Origin: Spirochaetia bacterium
GTDB lineage: Bacteria > Spirochaetota > Spirochaetia > Sphaerochaetales > Sphaerochaetaceae
Reading direction: 5' to 3'
Assembly: GCA_900769955.1 (NCBI GenBank)
Contig: CAAGIP010000228.1
Location: 1-17,033, forward strand
DNA: 17,033 bases
Shown here one piece after another: positions 6,524 to 13,625 of the stretch. The position numbers were made by a program, and so were the translations under genes. Position 1 is the stretch's first letter. Every line of letters starts with the position of its first letter. The notes under the pieces were generated by a model. That model was not told the origin of the DNA and made no database searches. It worked only from the letters and a program-made list of their open reading frames with translations.

Positions 6524-7674
6524 GCATAACGGCACTTAACCGTGACTGTCACTGCGAGCAGTGCATTCAGGCCGAGAACGAAGAAGGGCAGTGCGCTCTG
6601 GCTTATATTGGTTGCAATGAGACCGTAGATGGGCGGAAGGAGAGTGGAGCCTGTGTAGGCACATGCCATCTGAAGGCCGATTACGCTCTGCGAATACTTC
6701 CTGTCATAGTAGAGGACAGTTTCATGAATCATTACAGGGAATATGGGACCAAATCCTACTCCCAGCAGGAAGAGTGCCGCGTAGCATGCACTGAGGGAAA
6801 TTGCAAATATCAGTCCGAAAGCCGCCAAGGTAATGAATACGAGTGAAAACCTGATGATATGCCTGTCCTGAAAGAAGTCACCGAACAGGCCGTTCAGTAT
6901 CCTTCCGGAAGTAATTCCGAGAAACACCATTCCTGACAGGGATGCGGCTACAGCAGGATCAAAGCCCTTGTCATAAACCATGTAGGATGCGGCCCAGAGC
7001 ATTGTCGAGTTTTCAAACGCACAGTAGACGAGGAACGAGAGGATCGCAAAGGGGACCCCTCCTACCTTAAGAACCTCAAGGTAAGTTACGTCACCTTTGT
7101 CTTCATCAGCTTCAGCTTTGTCATCACTGAATATTTTCCATAAGGGAAATGAGAGAAGTACGATCAGGAATATGACAGCCTGGATACCGGCAACCGATGA
7201 GTAGGCACCTCTCCATGAACTGCCTTTTGTAAGAAGAGCCGATATGACCACAGGACCGACAAGTGTTCCGATTCCCCAGAAACCATGCAGAAAGCTCAGC
7301 TGTTTCTTTTTGTAGTGGAGGGCAACGAAGTTGTTGAGAGCGGCATCGATGCTTCCGCCTCCCATTCCAAGCGGAAGTGCAAGCAGTATGACCTGCCAGA
7401 AGGCATTTGTTCTGGAGATCAGGAACAGAGATACCGAAGTCAGAATGATTGATACAACAGTTATCTGCCAGGTTGAGAATTTTTTTGTGAGTTTTCCTGA
7501 CAGAAGGGCCGACATTATCGTGCCGCAGCATGTTACCATGCTTATAAGTCCAGCAGCTTCAAGCGGGACACCGAAGGTTAAGTGCATGACGGGCCATACC
7601 GAACCTGTCATGGAATCGGGAAGCCCCAGCGAAATGAATGCGATGTAGATAACCGCAAGAAGAAGTAAAGTCAT
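6502..7674 (-). CDS. MFS transporter (sugar-permease-like, FHS/YbjJ-type)
   Basis: An inner-membrane major facilitator of 390 residues with about 12 hydrophobic helices and a charged central loop (DDKAEADEDKGD) between the two six-helix halves. The N-terminus ISLGLPDSMTGSVWP and the segment GMGGGSIDAALNNFVALHY..FLHGFWGIG resemble the fucose-permease/YbjJ side of the MFS, so a sugar or related small solute is plausible, but the substrate cannot be named. The start lacks a Shine-Dalgarno sequence; minus-strand TG-T-GATAAA (7683-7691) ends 8 nt before the ATG, a leaderless-type arrangement. It begins 31 bp after the amidohydrolase gene, so readthrough from that gene is also possible. Its 3' end holds the terminator of the convergent methyltransferase gene. 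Confidence 0.85.
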   Translation of the reverse strand: MTLLLLAVIYIAFISLGLPDSMTGSVWPVMHLTFGVPLEAAGLISMVTCCGTIMSALLSGKLTKKFSTWQITVVSIILTSVSLFLISRTNAFWQVILLALPLGMGGGSIDAALNNFVALHYKKKQLSFLHGFWGIGTLVGPVVISALLTKGSSWRGAYSSVAGIQAVIFLIVLLSFPLWKIFSDDKAEADEDKGDVTYLEVLKVGGVPFAILSFLVYCAFENSTMLWAASYMVYDKGFDPAVAASLSGMVFLGITSGRILNGLFGDFFQDRHIIRFSLVFITLAAFGLIFAISLSACYAALFLLGVGFGPIFPVMIHETVLYYDRKYSQSVIGLQMACAYTGSTLLPPIYGLIATNISQSALPFFVLGLNALLAVTVTVKCRYAKKAGRI

Positions 7675-7705
7675 GCGGTCAATTTATCACAATACGGATA
7701 TTAAA

Positions 7706-9019
7706 TCACCGTCCCGTGAAGAATGAAAGGAAGCCGCTTTTCTTCTGAAGCCGTGGACTATCTTCCTTCAGTGCCAGGAATCTCATGGGATTGATGCTTG
7801 CCATCCTGTGTATGAGTTCATCTGAAAACGGGGATGAGTCAACTATCGAGTAGTAGCTGAGATAGCTTTCCACCCTGAGAAGATTGACTGAGAAGTCAGA
7901 CCCGAACAGGATACGGTCCTCAATCTTTGCCCTCTGCTCTGCGGAAAGGGTTGAAAGATAGTTGAGGAACTTGGGGTAGAAATCCCTGTAACAGCCGGTG
8001 AAGGAAATGTCCGTGTAGACATTGTCATATGAAATAATCATGTCCATCAGGGTGTAGAACCACTCGCTCTCAGGCAGTTTCTTAAGCCTTGCGGAGACTG
8101 CATCAATGAGTCTGCTTCCCGTGTTAACCGCATACTGACGTCCCACATGTGCAAAATCGATTATGAGGGATGGATAGTTCTCAAGCACTGTCTTCCAGGA
8201 AGCGGGATCAGTGAACTTCCACGCTTCGATCGGATCAACGCCCTTAAAGCCCTGATCATCGCAGTGCGTGATTATCGGAATCATGTTGTCCTGAGCAAAC
8301 TCATAGAGATACCTTACTTTCTCAAGTTCATCTCTGTCCTGAGGCCATGGATCAAAGCCCAGAGGGGGGTAGAGTTTGATGCCGAAATAGATCTTCTCGC
8401 TGTCCTTTGAGACGTGGAATGGATGCATGACGTGAGTGGTATCTACAAATCTTTCCAGGTGGGCCTTGAGGAAATCAAGGGAATGAACTGTCGGGTTAAT
8501 GCCTATGAATGGATAGAACTCGAAAAGCCCGTCAGGAGATCCTTCGTAATACTTTTCAATTGCAGCTGCCGTGTCGAGTGCATAGGGCGTGATCTTGTCA
8601 AAGGCGGGAAAGTTGTAGTAGAGTCTGTCGATCGTACTCTGTGCCTGAGAAAAGTCCATGAGAAGTGGGGATAAAAAGATCCTGTCATAGACCTGGCTTC
8701 TGAAGTGAAGCTTTCCGTCCCTGATGTACGGGGTTGATGGGTAATCACCTTTATTACCTTCCCTTCTGTATTTTCCCTTAAGGTCATCCTCCATCATCTT
8801 AAACGTCTCATCGATCGGACGGGAAAAGGCAGTAAGAGTGTTTTCCACATTGTCAAGGAATTCTCCCCTGAATACGGAAGACAGTGTGATGATGTAGTCT
8901 TTTGTGATGTTCCCCTGGAGCAGGGAACCGACTGATGTATCGAAAGATGAGAAGAATGCTGCGAGGTTGGGTTCCTTCAGCGTCATTACGTGAAAGTGGA
9001 TGTCAAAAAAGGGATTCAT
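7706..9019 (-). CDS. Metal-dependent hydrolase, amidohydrolase-related (TIM-barrel) family
   Basis: 437 residues, no signal peptide. The metal-site pattern of amidohydrolase-2-type enzymes is complete: DIHFH (D6, H8, H10), a Lys at K215 in GIKLYPPLG, ITHC (H252), FAHVG (H291) and ILFGSD (D375). Members include decarboxylases and lactone or amide hydrolases; the substrate here is unknown. About 100 extra residues between the first motif and the barrel body make it longer than the usual 280-350. A longer open frame extends into glnS, but the family homology begins exactly at MNPFFDIHFH. Minus-strand TG-T-TATCTT (9026-9034) ends 6 nt before this ATG with no Shine-Dalgarno, suggesting a leaderless mRNA. 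The following MFS gene may carry its substrate or product. Confidence 0.85.
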   Translation of the reverse strand: MNPFFDIHFHVMTLKEPNLAAFFSSFDTSVGSLLQGNITKDYIITLSSVFRGEFLDNVENTLTAFSRPIDETFKMMEDDLKGKYRREGNKGDYPSTPYIRDGKLHFRSQVYDRIFLSPLLMDFSQAQSTIDRLYYNFPAFDKITPYALDTAAAIEKYYEGSPDGLFEFYPFIGINPTVHSLDFLKAHLERFVDTTHVMHPFHVSKDSEKIYFGIKLYPPLGFDPWPQDRDELEKVRYLYEFAQDNMIPIITHCDDQGFKGVDPIEAWKFTDPASWKTVLENYPSLIIDFAHVGRQYAVNTGSRLIDAVSARLKKLPESEWFYTLMDMIISYDNVYTDISFTGCYRDFYPKFLNYLSTLSAEQRAKIEDRILFGSDFSVNLLRVESYLSYYSIVDSSPFSDELIHRMASINPMRFLALKEDSPRLQKKSGFLSFFTGR

Positions 9020-9025
9020 GATTTT

Positions 9026-9034
9026 AAGATAACA
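9026..9034 (-). promoter_or_regulatory. Extended -10 promoter of the amidohydrolase gene
   Basis: On the minus strand the sequence is TG-T-TATCTT, then AAAATC, then ATG (9019). The extended TGn motif can compensate for the lack of a good -35. It sits directly after the U-run of the glnS terminator, so the amidohydrolase gene is an independent unit. The predicted start of transcription is at or within about 1 nt of the ATG. Confidence 0.5.
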
Positions 9035-9044
9035 GGAGAGGGGA

Positions 9045-9076
9045 CAAAAAGGAAGCGGCAGCATCGCTGCTGCCGC
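9045..9076 (-). terminator. Rho-independent terminator of glnS
   Basis: A perfect 9-bp GC-rich stem, GCGGCAGCA (9055-9063) with TGCTGCCGC (9068-9076), loop TCGC, starts 7 bp after the glnS stop. On the minus strand it is followed by TTCCTTTTTG, a good U-tract. Confidence 0.93.
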
Positions 9077-9083
9077 ATAAGAC

Positions 9084-10787
9084 TCATTTGATTCCGAGCT
9101 TTGCCTTCTGCTTTGCCCAGCTGTCCTTGAGCGTGCATGTCCTGTTGAAGACCATATGTTCCGGTGTGCTGTCCTTGCTGTCAACGCAGTAGTAGCCGTT
9201 TCTGATGAACTGGAAGTACTCTCCGACCTTTGCCCTGGCTGCTTCCTTCTCGATGTAAGCCTTCTCGATGACAACGAGTGAATCGGGATTGAGATCATCA
9301 AGATAGTTGCCTGTTGCGGCACCCGGACACTCTGCCTTAAAGAGCTTGTCATACTGTCTGACCTCAGCTTCTATGCAGTCATCGATGCATACCCAGTGGC
9401 TGGTACCCTTGACTTTGCGTCCGTCAGGTGCCTCTCCGCCGCGGCTTTCGGGATCGTATGTGCAGTGTACCTTGGTTATGCGTCCGTTCTCATCCTTCTC
9501 TACGGAGGTTGCGGTGATGAAGTATGCATACTTAAGCCTGATTTCATTTCCGGGATAGAGACGGTGATAACCCTTGACAGGTGTTTCCATGAAGTCCTCA
9601 CGCTCGATGTAGAGGTGGCGGGAGAAGGGAATCTCGTGTGTGCCGGCATTCGGATCCTCAACGTTGTTGTCGGCAGTGAAGTACTCCTTCTGACCTTCGG
9701 GGTAGTTGTCGATCTCGATCTCAAGGGGATCGAGGACTGCCATGAGACGCTCTGCACGCTTATTAAGATCTTCCCTGACGCAGAATTCCATCAGTGAGTA
9801 GTCAACGATACCCTCAACTTTTGCAACACCGACTCTTGAGACAAAGTCCTTCATCGATTCAGGTGAGTAGCCTCTTCTTCGAACTCCGCTGATGGTCGGC
9901 ATTCTGGGATCATCCCAGCCTGAGACGAAGTTGTTGTTGACAAGGTAAAGCAGCTTGCGCTTGCTCATCAGCAGGTAGTTGATGTTGAGACGTGCGAACT
10001 CATACTGATGGGGAGTGTGCTCAATGCCGTCAATCGATGTTGCCCAGTCATATGCGGGGCGGTGGTCCTCAAACTCCAGAGTACAGATCGAGTGTGTGAT
10101 GTTCTCGATCGCATCGCTGATCGGGTGGGTGAAGTCATACATCGGATAGATGCACCACTTGTCACCGGTTCTGGGATGGGTTGCGTATTTGATCCTGTAA
10201 AGGGCAGGGTCCCTCATGTTGATGTTGGGGCTTGCCATGTCGATCTTTGCCCTGAGAGTGTATGCTCCCTCAGGATACTTGCCGTCCTTCATTTCCATGA
10301 AGAGCCGGAGGTTTTCCTCAATGGGCCTGTCACGGTCCGGAGAGTTCTTTCCGGGTTCTGTAAGAGTACCCCTGTATTCCTTCATCTGCTCTGCGGAAAG
10401 GGAATCGACATAGGCCTTTCCTTCCTTAATGAGACGCACCGCGATCTCAAAGAGCTGATCGTAGTAATCTGAAGCGTAATATTCATGCTCTTTCCAGTCG
10501 AAGCCCAGCCAGCGGATGTCTTCCTTGATGGAGTTGATGTACTCCATGTCTTCCTTTGCCGGGTTTGTGTCATCAAGTCTGAGGTGACATCTTCCGCCGT
10601 ACTTTTCGGCAAGTCCGAAGTTAAGACAGATACTCTTGATGTGACCGATGTGGAGATATCCGTTCGGCTCCGGCGGGAATCTTGTGACGACTGTGTCATT
10701 GGGGAGCCTGTGATTAGCGAGGTCATCCTCAATGATCTTCTCAATGAAGTTGAGGGGACGCTCTTCCTTTACTTTGGTTTCTTCCAT
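9084..10787 (-). CDS. glnS: Glutaminyl-tRNA synthetase
   Basis: A class I aminoacyl-tRNA synthetase that charges tRNA-Gln with glutamine in the cytosol. It has 567 residues, typical for bacterial GlnRS (E. coli 554). The N-terminal catalytic signature FPPEPNGYLHIGH carries HIGH at 46-49, followed by SICLNFGLAEKYGG and LRLDDTNPAKE; the second ATP-binding motif is LLMSKRK (MSKRK at 274-278). The C-terminal half is the two-beta-barrel anticodon-binding region. GlnRS rather than GluRS is indicated by PPEPNGYLHIGH and the MSKRK form. AAGGAAGG sits just upstream of the ATG. Carrying GlnRS implies that direct glutaminylation is available in this organism. Confidence 0.97.
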   Translation of the reverse strand: MEETKVKEERPLNFIEKIIEDDLANHRLPNDTVVTRFPPEPNGYLHIGHIKSICLNFGLAEKYGGRCHLRLDDTNPAKEDMEYINSIKEDIRWLGFDWKEHEYYASDYYDQLFEIAVRLIKEGKAYVDSLSAEQMKEYRGTLTEPGKNSPDRDRPIEENLRLFMEMKDGKYPEGAYTLRAKIDMASPNINMRDPALYRIKYATHPRTGDKWCIYPMYDFTHPISDAIENITHSICTLEFEDHRPAYDWATSIDGIEHTPHQYEFARLNINYLLMSKRKLLYLVNNNFVSGWDDPRMPTISGVRRRGYSPESMKDFVSRVGVAKVEGIVDYSLMEFCVREDLNKRAERLMAVLDPLEIEIDNYPEGQKEYFTADNNVEDPNAGTHEIPFSRHLYIEREDFMETPVKGYHRLYPGNEIRLKYAYFITATSVEKDENGRITKVHCTYDPESRGGEAPDGRKVKGTSHWVCIDDCIEAEVRQYDKLFKAECPGAATGNYLDDLNPDSLVVIEKAYIEKEAARAKVGEYFQFIRNGYYCVDSKDSTPEHMVFNRTCTLKDSWAKQKAKLGIK

Positions 10788-10838
10788 ATTGACCTTCCTT
10801 GCCCTTTCAGAGGGGCCCTTGGGTGATTTAATGCGCTT

Positions 10839-10867
10839 ATGTTAGCAGAATATGGTCCCTATGGGAA
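10839..10867 (-). promoter_or_regulatory. Probable glnS promoter
   Basis: On the minus strand TTCCCA (10862-10867), a 17-bp spacer and extended -10 TG-C-TAACAT (10839-10847) predict a start near 10832 and a leader of about 45 nt. The leader can form a short GCCC/GGGC stem before the Shine-Dalgarno. I see no T-box-like structure. Cotranscription from the 10880-11317 gene, 92 bp upstream, cannot be excluded because no terminator separates them. Confidence 0.45.
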
Positions 10868-10879
10868 TAAAAATAGAAC

Positions 10880-11317
10880 TCAGAATGAAAGAGAGACGTG
10901 ACCTTTTCCTCTGAAAAGAACGGCTACGGAGACACTTTCCTTTATGGATGAAAGCGTGAAGGCGGAAACATCCACATCCCCGTTTGAGAAAATCACGGTG
11001 TCTGCTTCCTTCCTGAAGGAAAAGTGCTCCTCATCAATGAGAGGGAGCACGGTTTCATCCTTCATTTGCGGAAATGAAACCTTCTTTATGAGTGTGTTAT
11101 TAACCCTCATGAGAGACACACCGTGCTCTGATGAAAGAATCACGGCAAGGCCGTATGATAAGCCTTCATCCGCATGTATGGTGATGGATGCGTCTTCATC
11201 TTCTGAAAAGGTGTGAACAAGTGCACTTGTCCCGTCGATGTCGCAGATAAGAGATGATGATGAAGTTATCCTGAGTTTTTCAGGTTTGCCGATCCATTGG
11301 AGTTTTTTAAGTTTCAC
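10880..11317 (-). CDS. Small beta-rich protein, possibly GH32 C-terminal-domain-like
   Basis: 145 residues from a GTG start, no signal peptide. It is nearly all predicted beta strand. The order GLAVILSSEHGVSLMRV.., then HFSFRKEADTVIFSNGDVDVSAFTLSS, then a closing strand GHVSLSF, resembles the C-terminal beta-sandwich of GH32 fructosidases, which typically has a V-E-V/I-F-x-N-x-G element. No GH32 catalytic domain is nearby, so if the match is real this is a free-standing accessory module or a remnant. The resemblance is by eye and the name should be treated as tentative. Minus-strand TTGCAA, a 17-bp spacer and GATAAT end 6 nt before the GTG, again leaderless in layout. It diverges from the 11365 gene. 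Confidence 0.6.
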   Translation of the reverse strand: MKLKKLQWIGKPEKLRITSSSSLICDIDGTSALVHTFSEDEDASITIHADEGLSYGLAVILSSEHGVSLMRVNNTLIKKVSFPQMKDETVLPLIDEEHFSFRKEADTVIFSNGDVDVSAFTLSSIKESVSVAVLFRGKGHVSLSF

Positions 11318-11323
11318 AAATCG

Positions 11324-11352
11324 ATTATCATTGCTTTTACCGGAATTTGCAA
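11324..11352 (-). promoter_or_regulatory. Promoter of the 10880-11317 gene, overlapping the divergent gene's control region
   Basis: On the minus strand TTGCAA (-35, 11347-11352), a 17-bp spacer, and GATAAT (-10, 11324-11329) end 6 nt before GTG 11317. The plus-strand TATCAT (11326-11331) overlaps the same bases and could serve the rightward gene, with a start near 11338. Simultaneous firing of both would be hindered. Confidence 0.5.
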
Positions 11353-11364
11353 GGGGGCAGTACT

Positions 11365-11988
11365 ATGGTATGTGTTTACGGAATGGCTCTTGAAAATGAA
11401 ACATCAGCGCTTTCACTTGTTCGCATGATCAGGAAGGGGGAACCCAGGGTTTCGCTCTTAGCCGCGCTTTCTGATGATGAGAGGGGGCTTGGAGTCATCG
11501 ACTCTCTTGTTTCCGGGACGATACTCTTTGATCCCGCCACGATATTTCCCGGGGAGACTACACCTGCCTGTGAGCGTGACCTTTCGAAAAGTGCCGCCCG
11601 TCTGCTTAAGAGTGCGGAAATTACTGATGTGCTTGATACTTACAGTGACATTAAGGCATTTGTCTTCTCACCTGAAGCAGTGAGATCCGAGTCTCTCTTT
11701 TCTGAGGGCATGAAGGCAGTGTGTGCGGCAGCCGTTAAACCCGTGACAGTCACAATAGGGGAGTGCTCACATGGTGATGTCGATCTTATTATTACTCAGG
11801 AAAGACCTTCTGAGATCAAGGGAAATACTTCCTGCCTCATTCTCTCAGAGCATGTGCTTGTGAAGGGTGAGATGGTGATTAACCTTCCAACTGTAACTGA
11901 TGCCGCTTCAGCCATAACACTTCTTTCTCAGAGGGAGGTCTTCGGCAGCGTGCTTGATTCCCCGGAGCTGTACCTGAACCGTCTGTAG
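11365..11988 (+). CDS. Unknown protein with weak PfkB-kinase N-terminal resemblance
   Basis: 207 residues, soluble. The start is ATG 11365 because AAGGGGG (11351-11357) lies 7 nt upstream; an in-frame TTG at 11347 has no such site. The N-terminal half reads ALSLVRMIRKGEPRVSLLAALSDDERGLGVIDSLVSG..TTPA, which follows the PfkB/ribokinase pattern of an Ala-rich helix, V-LLAALGDD-x-G, and a T-P strand. The ATP-site GAGD motif and the C-terminal third of those kinases are missing, so it cannot be an ordinary sugar kinase. It may be a degenerate or non-catalytic relative, or unrelated. The last 61 bp overlap the end of the convergent GGDEF gene. Confidence 0.65.
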   Translation: MVCVYGMALENETSALSLVRMIRKGEPRVSLLAALSDDERGLGVIDSLVSGTILFDPATIFPGETTPACERDLSKSAARLLKSAEITDVLDTYSDIKAFVFSPEAVRSESLFSEGMKAVCAAAVKPVTVTIGECSHGDVDLIITQERPSEIKGNTSCLILSEHVLVKGEMVINLPTVTDAASAITLLSQREVFGSVLDSPELYLNRL

Positions 11989-13625
11989 TGCTCAGCTTTT
12001 GAAAGAATCAGTGTCTCGTCACTCTTTCTGACAGCATCACGCAATGTTGAAGGCGAACCGGATTCCCAGAAAACAGATCCGTATGAGAATGATGCCTCGC
12101 CAGTTGTGATGGATGAGGAAAAATCAGAATACGCTTTTTTCATTATCTCATCAGCGTCCACATCAGAGCCATTCCTGATGAGTATCAGAAACTCATCTCC
12201 TCCCATCCTGAAGCACATGCCGTCATGGGAAGAAAGCGCACTTGAAACAGCGTTGCTGAAGGCTGTGAGCAGTTCATCTCCCGCACTGTGTCCGAGTGAG
12301 TCATTGAACTGCTTCATTGAGTCGATGTCAGCTGAAATAACGTACATTCCTTCATTTCCGGGGAAAATGACATCGGCCCTGTCCTCAAAGGCCCTTCTGT
12401 TGAGCATGCCTGTAAGAGGATCCGTATAGAGTCTTTTCATCATCTCTTCCCTTGTTTCCTTCTTTGTTATGCTTCCGATGCAGATCATGACACTCTGCTG
12501 GATCATGATCGCAAGGGAGCAGAGGGGTATTATGAAAAGCAGTGGATGTGCATGAAGACCGATTCTTCCCCTGATGATTATCACCGTGACTGAAAGAGTG
12601 AATGCCAGAATTGATGCAAGCGATCCGTAACGGTACTTTATGCTCCTGTCTCCGGCCCTGAAAGTGTAGACGGTCAGGAGAAGCGCGAAGATTATGACCG
12701 TGAAGGTGATCCAGTCATTCCTGAATGTGTAAATTTTATCCGATTCCGTCACTGTCAGGACTATGGTCAGAAGCGCATATACAATCAGGAACAGAAGTGC
12801 TGTGATTTCAGCAATATGAAATCTTTTTCTGTCAGTTATCATGTTTTCCCTGATCAGGAAACTCATTGCGGCAGGCATCAGGGTAAAGAAGAAAAGCGTT
12901 ATTTCCCTTACAAGTTCCGGTGAGCGCACTATCGTGAAAATGAAATCGGTGCGGAACATCAGCCATAGCGATGAAATGCATGTGAAGATGCTGATCGACA
13001 TCAGAATTCCGCGTCCCTCGTTTTTCCTGAAAAAGAGTGAGAACGAGAACAGAATGACGGAGAAGAAGCATACAGCGCATGAGAGGTAGTAAATCGGAAA
13101 GTCATCTGCAATGTATTCCTGCTCAAGAAGCTGTCTGTCCCCGAATATGACCGGACTTGCGGTAATTTTTTCACTTTTATCAGAATTGTTGTGGTAGATA
13201 ATGTTCAGCTCACTGCCGCTTCTGTTTTTCGGAATGTTGATGATGATGGGGTATGAGCGCTGGAAGGTGATATATCCTGAATCCTGTGTGAGCATCACAT
13301 CCCCGTCTAGGATAATATCAAGGGAGCCATGATTTGTACTCATGACCAATGCAGGATAATTAAGTTCTGTCAGATCGGGAACGGTGAGTGTCACGCAGAG
13401 AGTGTTTCCGCTTTCTGTCATAAAGCTTCCGCCTCCGTTCTCATTCATATTGCAGTGATACGTTCTTCCGTTCACAGTGATGACGGCATCGTCATTATAG
13501 TAATATGAACTGCCCGTACTCCATGTGATAATATCCCGCGGAAAGACAAATGCGGAAAGAACAGTCAGTATGATGGCTGTGATGATTACAATGGCTGTGA
13601 GAATTTTCCCCATATTAATACCCAT
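11928..13625 (-). CDS. Membrane diguanylate cyclase, 7TMR-DISM-like sensor with GGDEF (second of pair)
   Basis: 565 residues. An N-terminal anchor helix (about 6-26) precedes an extracytoplasmic beta-rich domain to about residue 185, then about seven hydrophobic helices, then a GGDEF domain. The GGDEF motif is intact (MGGDEFLIL, 475-479), as are DPLTGMLNRRAF and the Mg/substrate region DIDSMKQFNDSLGHSAGDELL, so c-di-GMP synthesis from GTP is expected. The RxxD inhibitory site that normally stands five residues before GG is absent. The end of the domain is unusual (SDETLILSKAEHYRR in place of AD-x-x-LY-x-AK). ATG 13625 is chosen for its AAGGATGG ribosome binding site inside the upstream cyclase gene, which it overlaps by 11 bp; a longer frame upstream adds residues without homology. 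Confidence 0.88.
   Translation of the reverse strand: MGINMGKILTAIVIITAIILTVLSAFVFPRDIITWSTGSSYYYNDDAVITVNGRTYHCNMNENGGGSFMTESGNTLCVTLTVPDLTELNYPALVMSTNHGSLDIILDGDVMLTQDSGYITFQRSYPIIINIPKNRSGSELNIIYHNNSDKSEKITASPVIFGDRQLLEQEYIADDFPIYYLSCAVCFFSVILFSFSLFFRKNEGRGILMSISIFTCISSLWLMFRTDFIFTIVRSPELVREITLFFFTLMPAAMSFLIRENMITDRKRFHIAEITALLFLIVYALLTIVLTVTESDKIYTFRNDWITFTVIIFALLLTVYTFRAGDRSIKYRYGSLASILAFTLSVTVIIIRGRIGLHAHPLLFIIPLCSLAIMIQQSVMICIGSITKKETREEMMKRLYTDPLTGMLNRRAFEDRADVIFPGNEGMYVISADIDSMKQFNDSLGHSAGDELLTAFSNAVSSALSSHDGMCFRMGGDEFLILIRNGSDVDADEIMKKAYSDFSSSITTGEASFSYGSVFWESGSPSTLRDAVRKSDETLILSKAEHYRRFRYSSGESSTLPKTSL

Noticed and set aside
9020..9352. Possible 111-residue N-terminal extension of the amidohydrolase into glnS
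   Set aside because: The extension is Ser/Arg-rich shadow sequence that crosses the glnS terminator. Family homology starts at MNPFFDIHFH and a promoter-like element precedes that ATG.
9396..9797. 133-codon plus-strand frame inside glnS
   Set aside because: Antisense shadow of glnS; its hydrophobic look comes from reversed acidic/basic codons.
10788..10879. T-box or other tRNA-sensing leader upstream of glnS
   Set aside because: The probable leader is only about 45 nt, with no T-box sequence and no specifier-loop architecture.
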